Of a stretch of 64,000 bases of DNA, positions 35,901-47,200 are shown in pieces (the stretch's first letter is position 1; each line of letters opens with the position of its first letter). The position numbers and the translations under genes are program-made. The stretch is taken from NCBI RefSeq assembly GCF_022605725.1, contig NC_065553.1, positions 9,610,001 through 9,674,000 of the forward strand. Direction: 5' to 3'. This stretch comes from Anthonomus grandis grandis (Eukaryota > Arthropoda > Insecta > Coleoptera > Curculionidae). The notes beneath the pieces were generated by a model that had not been told where the DNA came from, searched no databases, and saw nothing but the letters and a program-made list of their open reading frames with translations.

Positions 35901-37466
35901 ATAATGGAGTCTGGTATTTATAAGTTTTACTCTAATATAAAACCTGTAATTTTTTTACATTCGGTGAGTTAATTATTAAAATTCTAAATGTTAATAATTG
36001 TGGTCATGTGTTTTTTATTTATGCTGATTTTATCATTATCTATTTTAATTAAATTCAACTAATATATGATTGAAAATTACCCTGAGCCTCCCATTTATTA
36101 GTTATTATGTATTTGTTCTCTTTTTTTTATATAAATAATGTACATATAATATAAATAAAGTACGAAATGTCTTGATGATTTTAATTTTTTGTTGTCTTTA
36201 CTCCATATCTGTAAAATAATTTATTGTTAATGAAACCAACAAAGTAAAAAAATGTTTTCTCTTTTAGCCTTGATAAAGACGAAAAATACGTCGAAACGTC
36301 GGCCAACTAAAGGTTTGATTTTTTGTCCTTAATCCCGCTATTTAGTTTAACTTTATTTATTATTAGTTTAACTTTATTTATTAAGCTTTAATCCTATGCC
36401 ATAATAGATAATAAAATTTTTTCGATGTTATTTTTTGTAATTTCCTATTCTTCAAGTTTTACTTTATACTTTTGATTTGTTGGTTCTCTGCTTATTGTAG
36501 ATTTCCTGTTCTTTCTTATATTGACTAAAAGTAGCGTCCTTAGTAAGTAGCGTAGATGGAGTTCGCAGGTTTAGGACCAAGAAATCAATCATTTTTTTTT
36601 AAGCATGTAACTGAATATTAATTTTAAAACATCAAAATTATAGTCATAAATTGTTTTTTTTTATATTAAAAAAATTTCTTTTTTACTTAATTTATAGGCA
36701 AAATAATTACTAGAGGTTTGTTCTGTTTCGTTGCTACTACAGCGATGAAAAAGACGTAAATAAACGCCGAAACGTCGGCACCTTTTTAAAAAGGGAAATT
36801 TTGGATTTCTTAGTCCTAAACCTGCGAACTCTGTTTACGCTACGTTCTTTCTTATCTTACTTTTGCTTCGATTGGTTTTCTTTTTTCTATTTTAAGCATA
36901 ATTTTCATAATTTCTAATATTAATTTAGCTTCGTATTTTATTCTAGCTACAACAGATATATTTTTATATTTCATATGTTTAGTTCACGTTTCCTATACGT
37001 AGCCAGAAATACTACTAAATCTTTTTATCTACATTCACGAAACAATCCAGTGCGTCGTGACTTATTAAGTGATATATTGAAATTAACCTTTTTTCGGTAA
37101 AAATACTGTTGGAAATTATTGCATTTTAATATTAATTTATACATTAAAATAATTAGTCTGTTAATATCTTAGATGGGAAGATCAACAAACCTCGATGTTC
37201 AAACCCATATCAGAAAATTATAATTCGATACATTGGAATAAAATGAGAATTCAGCTCCTAAACGAGGTTTATCACGAGGCACCTTTGAGTATGCAGTGTA
37301 ATATGTCTAATGGAGACAGATTTCCGGGTAAAAAAAAATAACACCTTATTATTTCTTTAATTTTTAGGTTAAAATTTTAGGTTATTGGGAAAATGCTCCT
37401 TTGCCCGTAGCACTGGTTCCTCTGCCACCTCCATCAAGGAACTGTAAATTAGATGAAAGGAAATAA
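29956..37466 (+). CDS. Tbh: Tyramine beta-hydroxylase (DBH-family copper monooxygenase), 11 exons
   Basis: Exons: 29956-30040, 33289-33500, 33562-33711, 33764-34030, 34594-34791, 34848-34932, 34990-35156, 35206-35391, 35462-35649, 37173-37327, 37381-37466. All introns are GT..AG and the frame is kept throughout, giving 592 residues. Order: signal peptide or anchor (MKMLKNRKFLVVLALCVLTF), DOMON domain (about 30-175), copper monooxygenase N-domain (YWC at 219-221) and C-domain (to about 540). Copper ligands are all present: CuH His252, His253 (VHHME) and His324 (LEVHY); CuM His403, His405 (LHTHL) and Met479 (SDEMC). The spacing matches dopamine beta-hydroxylase closely. In insects this enzyme converts tyramine to octopamine in secretory vesicles, using ascorbate and oxygen. 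MOXD1-like monooxygenase is the alternative, but GGFSISDEMCVNYIHYYP and SMQCNMSNGDRF favour Tbh. AATAAA lies at 37504. Intron 1 is 3.2 kb and intron 9 is 1.5 kb; both hold repeats. Confidence 0.9.
30793..30844. repeat. Hairpin in Tbh intron 1
   Basis: Arms 30793-30815 and 30822-30844 contain CACAGATTTACAGAATA as a perfect 17-base stem with a six-base loop; the outer six bases pair imperfectly. Possibly a MITE remnant. Confidence 0.6.
31350..31600 (+). mobile_element. LINE 3' tail with ATT repeats
   Basis: ATATCAGCTTTGCTGCCTTA followed by a TTTGTGTGG word and, near 31577, AAATAAATATTATTATT. The same order and tail occurs at 53925-54010, so both are likely 3' ends of one non-LTR family. Intronic to Tbh. 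Confidence 0.5.
32916..33214. repeat. Long foldback element in Tbh intron 1
   Basis: Bases 32957-33050 and 33118-33214 are near-perfect inverted copies (about 92 bases each) separated by about 67 bases with an AC microsatellite. The arms share CAAAGTC, GGTCTCGAAAATTTTATTTT and ACACGTGTTTCGCTCCTAAG. Transcribed with Tbh, this would form a hairpin of about 90 bp. The left side continues into CTCAAAGAGACC at 32929, shared with the copies at 13099 and 47955. Confidence 0.8.
33117..33160 (+). ncRNA. Hammerhead-ribozyme-like core, copy 1
   Basis: CTGATGA (33122-33128), an extra T, stem II GCTC-TTAG-GAGC (33130-33141), GAAA (33142-33145), palindromic stem III ACACGTGT (33145-33152) and a GTC-type cleavage base C33153. 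Stem I pairs GGT (33119-33121) with ACC (33154-33156). This is the full order of the hammerhead consensus. The extra base between the core and stem II is unusual and a loop-less stem III would need dimer pairing. Catalysis is not shown. Confidence 0.45.
36262..36305 (+). ncRNA. Degenerate hammerhead-like motif in Tbh intron 9
   Basis: GCC, TTGATAA (consensus CTGATGA with two changes), A, GACG-AAAAATA-CGTC stem II, GAAA, CGTC, GGC. Stem I GCC/GGC and stem II pair perfectly, but the core changes should abolish cleavage. The short AC/GT stem III resembles hammerheads of Penelope-like elements. Confidence 0.35.
36544..36846. repeat. Inverted repeat enclosing a second hammerhead-like motif
   Basis: Arms 36544-36585 and 36803-36846 share AGTTCGCAGGTTTAGGAC and AAGAAATC as inverted copies. 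Between them, 36745-36785 has GCGATGA, an imperfect stem II, then GAAACGTCGGC. The unit probably derives from a retroelement terminal repeat. Confidence 0.5.
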
Positions 37467-37559
37467 TTGATATAAAATAATATTGTTTTAGTGGTAAATT
37501 TGCAATAAATTGCTATATTAAAAGCAGTGAAAATAAAAATGAACTATTTATTTTCGGAG

Positions 37560-38120
37560 CTTGTTTTCTGTTTCCAAAATACCATGATGCCATAAAAAGC
37601 CAAATTTTTAGCCTAATTTTATTGCAATATTTCTTTCATACAACTTTCACATTGTTAATTTTATCTTATTTGTAGCTGTCCTTAAGTTTCTACTTTCTGT
37701 ACTAGCTTCATATTTACTAGCTGTGCTTACCTTGTGCAACCTTTTTAAAACTATAAATTAGCATAGAAATGGCTTAAAATTTGATTTATTCTGATTAATT
37801 CTTTCAACCATTCTATAATTTTTTAGTTTTTTATATTTGTATTATTTTTTAGTACAGATGATAACGCGCTAATATTGAAAAAATTATACAGCATAGAGGG
37901 GATCTCACTTCAATGATCCTCTGATGTAATTAACTGGGTATTTTTTAATTACTAATTAAATTTTAATGCTTATATAAATAGTATAGTAGTTCTATATAAT
38001 ACTCTAAAGCTTTGGAGTTTATGTTGAGAAATTGCAGACAGATGTGTATTGACAGCTATACAAGGTGAAGTATGGATCAACGTTTTAGTCTCTTTTTCAC
38101 TTAAGTACTAGCCTAGGCCT
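37560..38120. other. Intergenic stretch after Tbh, no gene seen
   Basis: AT-rich; no reading frame or repeat recognised. Confidence 0.45.
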
Positions 38121-38124
38121 AGAA

Positions 38125-38320
38125 AAAGTTACGAAACCACCGCGCTATAACGGGATTCGAGCAGGACTAAGGTAATGAGAGCACTTTGAAAATTTGGAAA
38201 AACTCATTTTTAGATCTCGTTTTTGAGCCAAAAAATGGGATCTAAAAATGCGATATCTCTACTAATATGAGAGCTACGATCTTGTAGGTGGTATCGTTGG
38301 ATTTTGAAGAACGAAACTAA
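38125..38320 (+). repeat. Interspersed repeat, left half (segments A and B)
   Basis: Segment A (TATAACGGGATTCGAGCAGG) recurs inverted at about 42466-42545. Segment B (CTCGTTTTTGAGCC and following bases) recurs in direct orientation at 42985-43098. The repeat is interrupted at 38321 by the Harbinger element. Confidence 0.65.
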
Positions 38321-38437
38321 AGCCTAATTTACACGAGCAAGTAAAACTATCGCAAGTTTATATCTTAAAGCAGTTCCAAATAATTTGCATAATGTAAACA
38401 ATGTCCGAGAGTTCTCTCCCAGCAAGTATGCTTCCGG

Positions 38438-38765
38438 TCAGGTAGTTGCGTCATAAATTATTGCAGGTCTAAACAAATCAGGACAGTTCTTTAGCAAATC
38501 CGCTATTATTAAAAACTTCTCCATCAGATACTCTGCCATTCGCTCCAATATCGGCATATGTAATTCTATAATTAGCATCGGCAAGTGCCATGAGAACAAT
38601 ACTATTTGTCTCTTTATAATTATAGTAATAACTTCCACTGCCAGGAGGTGCTTGTATAACAATTTGCTTTCCGTCTAATGCTCCCAAAGAATGAGGAAAG
38701 TTCCATGTTTCTTCAAACTGTTTTGCAATCTTTTTCCATTCTTTTTCTGTAGTAGGTGCCTAAAA
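38438..38765 (-). pseudogene. HARBI1-like transposase, catalytic part
   Basis: After an AG acceptor-like junction the frame reads TTEKEWKKIAKQFEETWNFP, GALDGKQIVIQAPPGSGSYY, then YADIGANGRVSDGEVFNNS, with two of the catalytic acidic positions (LDG and SDG) of the DDE nuclease. It stops shortly after AKELS, so the last catalytic residue and the C-terminus are lost. Confidence 0.75.
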
Positions 38766-38789
38766 GTTAAGCTTTTGTTACATTTTGTA

Positions 38790-39193
38790 GGATGTATCAG
38801 AAAAGGCAGCTGAAACGTATTTGCAAGAGTCAAGTCAGGAAACTGAGGTAACGTCCAAGACTGCTATTACTAACAAATGCATAAAAAAGAAACGTAGTGC
38901 TATTGACAATGATGCTATGGAAAAAGCCATCATCGAAATTAATAAGCCATCCGATGAATATGATTGGAGAATTCGTTGCTTCTGAAATAAGAAATTTAAA
39001 ATTTTACCAGAATAAAAGGAAATTAAAACGAATAATTCAGAAAGCTATTTTAGACATGTCCGAAATGGACGATAATGAAAGAAGTTTATCAGCTACCTCA
39101 ACACACTCACATACATCAGTCAGTTCCAATAATATTGAAGATCATTTTTATTCTGTTTCATCACCACCACATTTAACCCAATTGACTCAGTAA
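38790..39193 (+). pseudogene. Harbinger second-protein fragment (Myb/MADF-like)
   Basis: Polar, Lys/Glu-rich frame: TEVTSKTAITNKCIKKKRSA, AIIEINKPSDEYD, then after a frameshift GEFVASEIRNLKFYQNKRKL and KRIIQKAILDMSEMD. The EFVASEIR..LxxxQ..lqxxI pattern is that of the C-terminal partner domain of DNA-binding proteins that accompany Harbinger transposases and of MADF proteins. The N-terminal DNA-binding domain is missing. Confidence 0.55.
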
Positions 39194-39432
39194 CATTCAC
39201 AAACATCTTCCACTGTTCAGTATCAAGAATTACGTTAATTAATTTTCATTTTTTAGTGCCTCGTTCAGAGGCTGACAGCATTCCGGAATTATCGCTGAGA
39301 TCGTACATACAGGGATACGAAACAGATACATAAGGGAATGGTATGAATCACCTGAAATAAAAAAAATTTTAAGTTTTGTTCTGGTTTTGTATAAAAAAAT
39401 TAAATATTTTAGTTGTTTGGATTTGAAACTTT

Positions 39433-39769
39433 TTAAAACTTACCTGTGGCGAAAAATCTCAACGTTAGCACTAACCGTTCTGTTGGTTTGATGGATTCAC
39501 GCATATTTGTATCCAAGTTTGATATTTTGTCGGCAATTAAACGCAGTAAAAAGTTAAAATCGGTTTCTGACATACGCACGAAATTTTTAAATTTGTTTGG
39601 ATCTTCACTTCTTAACTCGTCTAACAACATCGCATAAGCGCCAACAGTAGGCCTTCTTGCTATCCATTCTTTCACCCAAATTCTTTCCTTAGTCTTTTTT
39701 CGTTGTTTTTGGAAAATTGTACTAAGGACAACAACGGCAGCTGCAGCTCTCTTTCTGCGGCTAGACATT
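39433..39769 (-). pseudogene. HARBI1-like transposase, N-terminal part
   Basis: MSSRRKRAAAAVVVLSTIF, RIWVKEWIARRPTVGAYAML, LDELRSEDPNKFKNFVRM, then MRESIKPTERLVLTLRFFAT match the start of HARBI1 proteins. It ends at a splice-like or deletion boundary at about 39433, and the following helical segment is absent. Confidence 0.75.
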
Positions 39770-39902
39770 TTTTCGTCTAGCAAACACTATACTATCTATA
39801 TACAAAACCAATCACTCTATCCCATGTATACACTCAAAATCACTTGCCGCAAGTATTGTCTAGCTAGAGCACTTGCCGATAGAAATTGCTGCAAAAATTT
39901 GC

Positions 39903-42290
39903 TTCAAATTCAAATTCAAAATTGTTTATTTTGCCAAAAGTAAAAAATACATGTATCATTTAGTTACACTTAAAATACACAGTTGACAAAAAAGGACCAA
40001 TTCACGATTACAAAACCGGTAACAGTGACCGCTGAGCGGACGCCTGCGAAAGGACCCTTAACCTAATAAATAGCTACTATAATAAATACAAAAAATAAAT
40101 TAAAAAAATAGTACATATAAAGTATGCAAAGAGAAATAAATAAAAAACTACTTAATAAAATAATTCCCAAAAAAAAAACAAATGAAAACAAAAAACAAAA
40201 AGACAAATTAAAAGTAAGAGTTCTGAAGAGAATGGGAGCGCGCAGAAGGAAAACGAGTCTTGATGACAGTTAGATTTTAGGGATAAGTCAGGGCGTAGCA
40301 GAATATTAGAAACAATATGAAATAAAAAAATTAAAAAATCAAATTAAAAATAAAAAATCTCAACATTCAAGTTATTATAATATTGATCTTATTTAAGTAC
40401 TTAAATTTATTTATGTGACTTTTAAAACTTATAACCTAGTCTGTTCTTCCAATAGGATCTTATTTATTGAATTTTTAAAAAACAAAAATTTTGAATTCCT
40501 AAGGACTTGTGTCAAGCTATTCCACATTTTAACAGCAGTGTATGCAAAACTTTTTTCATAGCATGAAGTTCTATGGTGGGGTACAATATAGCTTTGGTCA
40601 TTGGCGGTACGCTGTAGCCCTAAAGTAGTTCTTGGAAGCGGTTTAAATTTTTCTAAAAGGTAGGGGGGTTTGCCAGTACTTATTACTCTGTGTATGAGAC
40701 AGTAAAAATGTTGTTTTCGTCTGTTGGCCATATTTAACCAACCTGACTTTTTCTATCGAGGGCTGAAGAAATAAAATGAGTCACATTACAGAGGTTAGTG
40801 ATGCACTTGTTGTTGTTCGAGTTGTCGATTCTGTTTATATCGTCTTTTTTGTGAATTGGTATTATTTTAGCACATTTTCAGACGCCTGGAAATTTGCCAG
40901 TTTTCAAAATAAGGTTAAAAAATATGACATAAAGGCTAACAAAAGACAAACATGCAGTCTTTAGCCACAAAACTTGGAACACCATCTGGACCGGCTGTCA
41001 ACTTGTTTTTTAGCCTCCGACTAGCAGCAATAAATTCCTCAGTGGTAATTGATGGAAGAATGTCATTGAGGTCTGAGGAATGAGAAGGAGGATAGGTTTC
41101 TGCGAGGTTGATTGGATCTTTATAGGCATTCTGAAAAAGTTTGACAAAAGCTGGCACAATATTTTCTGTTCCTTGAAAAGAATTACCATTGGCATCGCAC
41201 ATGATAGACAGAAGTGAAGAGTGACCTTTCTTAGCTCTAACAAAAGACCAAAACGATGAGGGATCAGTGACAATGTTCTCCTCGGCTTGGCTCACAAATA
41301 AGTTATAGGCCTCACGGGCTTGAGATTTTACTGTCTGACAAAGCCTGTTGTATCTGGAAAAATTAAATTCAGTTGGAAAGGAGCTATAATCACGATATGC
41401 TTTTTCCTTCTTAAAGATATTAGAAATTATTTGTTTTGAAAACCATACTGGAAATCGCCGTCGTCTTCGTTGTTTTAAAGGTGTTGAAGCAGCAAAAGCT
41501 GAATCAAGTCTTTGATAAAGTTCCTTGCAAGCGCTGTCAACGTCAGAAGACTGCACGACGGACAACCAGTCTGCATCAAGCAACAAATTATACATGAGTG
41601 GAAAGTCTGCTTTTCTGAAGTTAAACTGCTGTAGATTATTTGAACTTATAGAAGGATTATATTTATGAGGGGAAGCCGATTTAAAAGAAATTGTCAAAGC
41701 AGGATGATGCAAATCTTCGTCAATAAGCGGTGATATACTTTTGATGACACTGACGTCGAAATTTGAAAAAACCAAGTCAAGAAGCCTATTATTAACATTT
41801 GGAATATTGTTAAACTGCTTAAGACCAAGGATCTCGCGTAGGTTGGTCAAAAGCTTGCACTTGACACTGCTAGCTTCGGTTGTCTGATAAGACGGAACAT
41901 TAAAATCTCCAACAATCATAACGCGTTTTGTGTGGACCAGATCCGGTGACATAATTGTTTCACACAAGCTCTCTCGGTTGTGCAAGGAGAGACAGATTGC
42001 AAATAAAAATAAAATACAAAATAACCATAAGTGAGCTTACAACCTAAAATATTTATAAGTGGTGTGGAGTTAGGGATGTCTTCCAAGTTAACCCTCTCTA
42101 GGTGGATGTTGTGAGAAGCTACGACCAAGCAGCCACCACCACGAGTAGCGGCCACTCTAGCTGTCTGTCAGATCTGAGCACTCTAAATGTTTCTGAACAC
42201 AATTCAGAGTCGAGAATATCTTGGGTAGTTGTAGGTATATGATTTTGGGAAAACTGCCTGCTGATGTTTACGTTTGTTAAAATGAAATTT
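39903..42290 (-). mobile_element. CR1/jockey-like LINE, 5'-truncated, reverse transcriptase mostly deleted
   Basis: Minus strand from about 42290. Endonuclease parts are ILDSELCSETFRVLRSDR, then in other frames RGGGCLVVASHNIHLERV and VMIVGDFNVPSY. A long linker with WFSKQIISNIFKKEKAYRDY and FWSFVRAKKG follows, then the start of reverse transcriptase (LKNKLTAGPDGVPSFVAKDC, about 40990). After a large deletion comes the C-terminal segment RTSCYEKSFAYTAVKMWNSL (40429-40731). The 3' tail at 39903-39920 consists of TTTGAA repeats on the minus strand, as in CR1-type elements. Frame breaks near 42000 and 42150. It sits inside the Harbinger element. Confidence 0.85.
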
Positions 42291-42465
42291 TTTAATGTTA
42301 ACTCAACAACTAAACATTAACATGTTTTTTAAGCTTGACTAACGCTCAAATATAGGATCTTTCAAGTTTTTTTTGTTGAATTAACCATTTTCGAAATAAC
42401 AAACTTAAAAATGTTGATCAAACCATTCAAACTCCACAAAAAACCATTCGAAAAATGATCTTTAT

Positions 42466-42545
42466 CCTAATTTTCAAAGTGCTCTCATTCCTTTAGTTCT
42501 GGTCGAATCCCGTTATAACCCGCGGTATTTTCATATTTAAAATTT
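42466..42545 (-). repeat. Inverted copy of repeat segment A
   Basis: Read on the minus strand it carries TATAACGGGATTCGACCAG and ATGAGAGCACTTTGAAAAT, matching 38140-38198. Confidence 0.7.
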
Positions 42546-42755
42546 TAAATTCATTTAGATGGGGCGTTATATGCTCTCTATAAGATATATTATATGATAA
42601 CCTCATACACCAGTTTTGCATCTTTTGAATGGATCTTTTAGTTACCAATGATCAGTGTAAACACTTCATTGGTAACTAAACACTTCAGTGTAAACACTTC
42701 CACAAGTTACTCTCACAAGTACTATCGCAATTTACTATCTCGTGTAAACTACGCT

Positions 42756-43098
42756 TTAGTTAAAACTGTTGGAATTTTCCAGATAGTGCTTATAGAAGCC
42801 GAGATATCGACCTCCAAAGTTTGGAATTTTTCATTTTTCGGGTATACCTCCCCGTATATCGAATCATATCGAATTATATCACCAAAAATTTTTTTTTTTT
42901 TAAATCGAACTAACTATACCAGCGGCTTGCTCTCCTCACCTACCTTATGAAAACACCGGGTTCGGATCCGGCCATTCGGACCATTCGGAAAGTAATTTTT
43001 GGACCTCGTTTTTGAGCCCAAAAATGGGCTCTAAAAATAGGATCTCGGCTAATATGATAGATACGACCTTGCGGTCTCCTTGGACTTAGAAGGACGAA
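42756..43098 (+). repeat. Repeat segments D (copy 1) and B (copy 2)
   Basis: Segment D (GTTAAAACTGTTGGAATTTT, ATAGAAGCCGAGATATCGAC) at 42759-42845 recurs at 43621-43710. Segment B copy 2 at 42985-43098 matches 38206-38317. The order B then D in both copies gives the ancestral repeat. Confidence 0.7.
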
Positions 43099-43614
43099 TG
43101 TTTTGTGTTTGGGCTTTCCACACACGGTATTCTGGGTGGTGAATTTTTTCTTTAATAAAACACCAATTGTTTGATAAGTGTAATTAGAAGAATGAAATAA
43201 AACACTGCACTAACCGTAAAATTCTGTTAAAAATTGTATAGAATATACAAATAAAAATTTTACAAAGTAAAATTCTGATTCTAACCAAATCTTGTGTTAT
43301 GAACTGTTTAGTGACCTGTTGGCCTGAAGTTAAAAGTGAATGTAATAAAAAAATATGGATGGAATGGAGAATGTGGCTGTGTAAAATGCTTACATAATGA
43401 AACGTTGCATTTTGATTATAGGAGGATCTTTGTACTATTTGTCGGCTTTAGTAAGGAATTAGGAAATTGAATAAGCAGTTTTAAGAAATTAAGATCTAAT
43501 AACTCTGTTTATAAAGCTAATACTGTTTATAAAACTTAATATGCCGCCTGTAATAAAATATTAAATTTATATCATGCGGCTTGTGCGGCGACTAAATAAA
43601 TTATAGTCTAAACA
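43099..43614 (+). mobile_element. Solo LTR, 516 bp, with 5-bp target duplication
   Basis: Begins TGTTTTGTG and ends CTAAACA (TGTTT/AAACA inverted ends, TG..CA). It is flanked by the identical five bases ACGAA at 43094-43098 and 43615-43619. It contains AATAAA signals near 43153 and 43196. The empty site is given by the sister repeat at 38311-38320. Internal retrotransposon sequence is absent, as after LTR-LTR recombination. The orientation is arbitrary. Confidence 0.75.
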
Positions 43615-43710
43615 ACGAATCTAAGTTAAAACCGTTGGAATTATCGCGATAGTGCCTATAGAAGCCAAGACATCGACCTTTAAAGTTTGGAATATTTAAT
43701 TTTTCTAATC
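43615..43710 (+). repeat. Repeat segment D, copy 2
   Basis: ACGAATCTAAGTTAAAACCG and the following bases match 42756-42845. It preserves an unoccupied version of the Harbinger target (C-TAA-GTTAAAAC). Confidence 0.7.
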
Positions 43711-43719
43711 AATTGTCAA

Positions 43720-44230
43720 AATATGACAATCAGAGTGAGGTAAACTCCCTATCAACAGATTTCTAAAACCAGTTATCCTTCATTTTGAATCTTAGTACCG
43801 GCCGAAGTGAGAAGTTGTTAAAGAGTTACTCTATTCCCTTTACTCTTTAAACCCCAATATGGGTCTCTCACAACTTAGACTCAACACTTAGTCTTGCTAA
43901 TTACAAACAATAAAAAACATAAATATTAAAATAAATACTTTTTTTAAAATGAATTGTTATGCGTCCTGGATAACTGTTGATGTTTTATGCTTGAAAATCA
44001 GTTAAATTTATTCCTAGTAGTGTAAACTAATGAATATTTTTCATTTGAATCCAACATAAAGGATTGAGTAACCATATACTTAAGAAACTCTATTCACTTT
44101 GTTAATAAAGATTTTTTTTTAAATATTTTATTAGGCAAACTAATCTGAAACAAACACAGTCAATAATAAAGGATATTCGGAAATCCATATTAATATAAAA
44201 AACATAATACACGACCGCACAAAATTTCCC
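43720..44230. other. Intergenic stretch, no gene seen
   Basis: Contains the likely polyadenylation signal of the kinase gene (AATAAA on the minus strand near 44127) and otherwise nothing recognised. Confidence 0.4.
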
Positions 44231-44237
44231 GTTTCTT

Positions 44238-47200
44238 CTAAAGACCCTCAGACGTATCTGCAGTCGTCATATTTTGGCTAGACATTTCAAAACTGTTTCT
44301 TCTTCTAACTTTGGCGAAATACCTGTGTCTCATGGCGTCCTTGGCTGAGATCCTTTCCATATGATCGATTTTAAGGCAACTTTCTAACAAATCAAAAGCA
44401 TTACTATCGACCAGGTACTCGTTTTCCGTATTGACGAATCTTTGCCACGATTTCCTTGTATGATGGCCGAGCATTTGCATGAAACTGTTGTCTAGTTGTA
44501 TGTTGTATTTTTTAATATAGCACATTAGCTCTGATGTACCTAAAATAAATAAAAATATATTGTCTTTTTTTCCTTTGTTAGTACAAAAACTTTATATTAA
44601 GGTAAAATTAAAGATACATTAATTTAAAAATAAAAAGTACAACTATAATGATAGTTTTTATTAGAAGTTAATTATTATTTGAATTGGAAGGTTCTTTGAA
44701 CATATATTGGAAAACATAAAACATATTTTATCAACTGGAGAATTAATATATTTGTGACTTAATATAAACAATGCCAGAAAATTATTAAATATTACACAAT
44801 AGGGATCAGGAACTATTAAATAACTAGACTCTTTAATTTTAATAAATATTACATGGGGTTTAAAACTGGAGATTTTCATCATTAGAGTTTACAAAATGTA
44901 GTCGCTCAACTGGCAGCTGGATTTAACGATCGAATGAATTTTTATCCAAATTATCGATGACTGTCAAGCGTAGTAATCAAGTAAAGCTGTGGCATTCGCT
45001 ATTTTGAGCTAAATTTCATTTACATAATCATGAAAGCAATAATTCGAAGAACAAAGATTATAGAAATATTGGCCCAGTTGTTTTAAGAGCTATTGCCATC
45101 ACCGTAACTGCAGCAAAGCAATTTGAACCACTTTGCAGACCTAATACAAACAAATGCAGTGACTTATCCATTAAAAAGCTTTTTAATTTGATAATAATAA
45201 ACTCTACTTCTCAAATAATATGAAAGGAGAGCACCGATATTAGAAGATTAATAATGGATTTGGATAACAGGACAATGCAATATTCGCAATTGAACACATT
45301 GAAAGGGTAATGAAGTTAAAAGAAGAAGACTATCAAAATATTGAACATGTACTATTTAACATGTTTATACTATTTCAGTTGTTAGTATATTTGTGAGCAA
45401 AGATTAAAAAAAGTAGTTCTGTTCTCTTAAAGACCAATTTTTGGAATAAACGCACATACTGTGAAGAAAGCCTATGTGGAAGTGTTCTAGAAAAAATTAA
45501 AGACAGGTTCTACTAGGCTACTTATTGGAAAGTATTTACTAAGTTTACACCGGCAAGATAAATTTAGCCATTTAACAGCCTAAATCATTTTCCAATCTTA
45601 GTTCTTTTTTTCCTTAGTGTTTTACTTTACGCTAGAAAGTTAAACAGCATTTTAGTCCTTTGCTTGGTCCTAGGATTGAGTAAAAACTAATAATTACTGA
45701 TAGTCTGATGTTTTGAATTATTTATTTTTATTATTATGCCAAGAGACCTGGAATCTTGTTGGTTAAATGAATGTACCTAGTTTTTCGATTCTATTATTAT
45801 ATTTTTATCAGCACTATTAGTTGATAATACTTTTTAAAGAAGTTTATTAATTCCACATCCTATAATGTATAAAGATCCTAAATGAGCTAGTGAATAAACC
45901 TGTAGGTTTCTGCTAGTCTAGGTCCCTAATCTGGCCATTCAGGTAATTCTTGTAACTAGAACGGATTCGCGAAATTGCCACACAAATTCAGTTCAATCTG
46001 AAATTAATTTAATATTTTAATTTTTAAATTGATTTGGTCATTTTTAGATTAAAAAAATATTTGATAGACTTAGAAAGAAATGAAAAAGTAAACAAAAAAT
46101 TATTTAAAAAATTTTAATTTTTTTTAAATTTAAGGAAAATTTTGAATAAAATTTAATTTTAAAAAATTTTTAAAACTTTTAAATAGGCACATTAAAAAAT
46201 TAATTCAATTAAAAAAATTATTTAAAAATCTAAAGAAGTGTGAATCGTGGATTAATTTAATTTAAGTTATCAATATTTAAATTTTCATTATTCAGACTTT
46301 TGAATAAAAAAAAACATTTTAAAATTTTAAGAATTTGTTTATTGAATTAGAAATTTAAAAATTATCAGAAACTAGTCAGTTGGTATTTTTAAAACAATTA
46401 ATTACAACATTAAAATTAATTACAAAATTGAAAAAGAAAACAATTAAATCAACAAAATTAAATTATTAATAATTAAAAATTTATAGAAAGTTAACGAAGA
46501 AAGAAATTATTAAATTAAAACGATTAAAAGAAAGTTAAGAAAAAGTTAATATTTATATTGATTTTTTTTTAATTTGTCATTTTTATCTGATTTTGATGAC
46601 CTTCGATAAAACTGACAGATTCGGCTTAAAAAAAAAAGAAAAGTCTAACAAATGAAATAAATACGCAGAAAATTTATAAAAATAATAAAAAAAACTAAAA
46701 CGAAGTCAAACAAAATTAAAAATGTTAAAAATTTTTACAAAATAACCAAAAAATTCCTTAAATTTTTAATTAATATCGATTTTTTTATTGAAAAATTAAT
46801 AAAATAAAATTGGTATGTATATATTTTTTAATTTATAATTTTCTAATAATTCTTAATTTAAAAAAAAGTAAAAATCTTAATTTAATTTTAAATATCCTGA
46901 CCCAAATTTATTTTCCATTTGATAGTAATTATTGAAAATATTTTCTATATACAAGGTGTCCCAAATTCGAGGGTGACCATTGGGATCTCGGATTAAAGTT
47001 AAAAGGTCGCTTAAATTTAGGACAATTTTTTTGTCGTCCTGTTATCTAACATCACCTTATTTCACGACGTTTTGTCGTCAAGCGACCATCATCAACTTTG
47101 TGTTTTATTCTCAAAAAAAATTCTTTGAATTACACTTGACAATCAAATAAATATTTCTCATAAGATCTTCGGAAAGAGAGACAGACAGGGTTGGATAATG

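Larger units (their letters stand above)
38321..42755. mobile_element. PIF/Harbinger element, rearranged, with nested LINE
   Basis: Left end AGCCTAATTTACACGAG at 38321 and right end AGCGTAGTTTACACGAG (minus strand, ending 42755) are inverted copies. Flanks are TAA (38318-38320) and TTA (42756-42758), fitting the TWA target duplication of this superfamily with one change. Inside are two pieces of a HARBI1-type transposase, a piece of the second protein, and a LINE. The reverse-order arrangement of the pieces shows internal rearrangement, so it is non-autonomous. Confidence 0.75.

Noticed and set aside
46000..46900. Possible replication origin or matrix attachment region
   Set aside because: AT-richness alone is not evidence; no defining motif arrangement seen.
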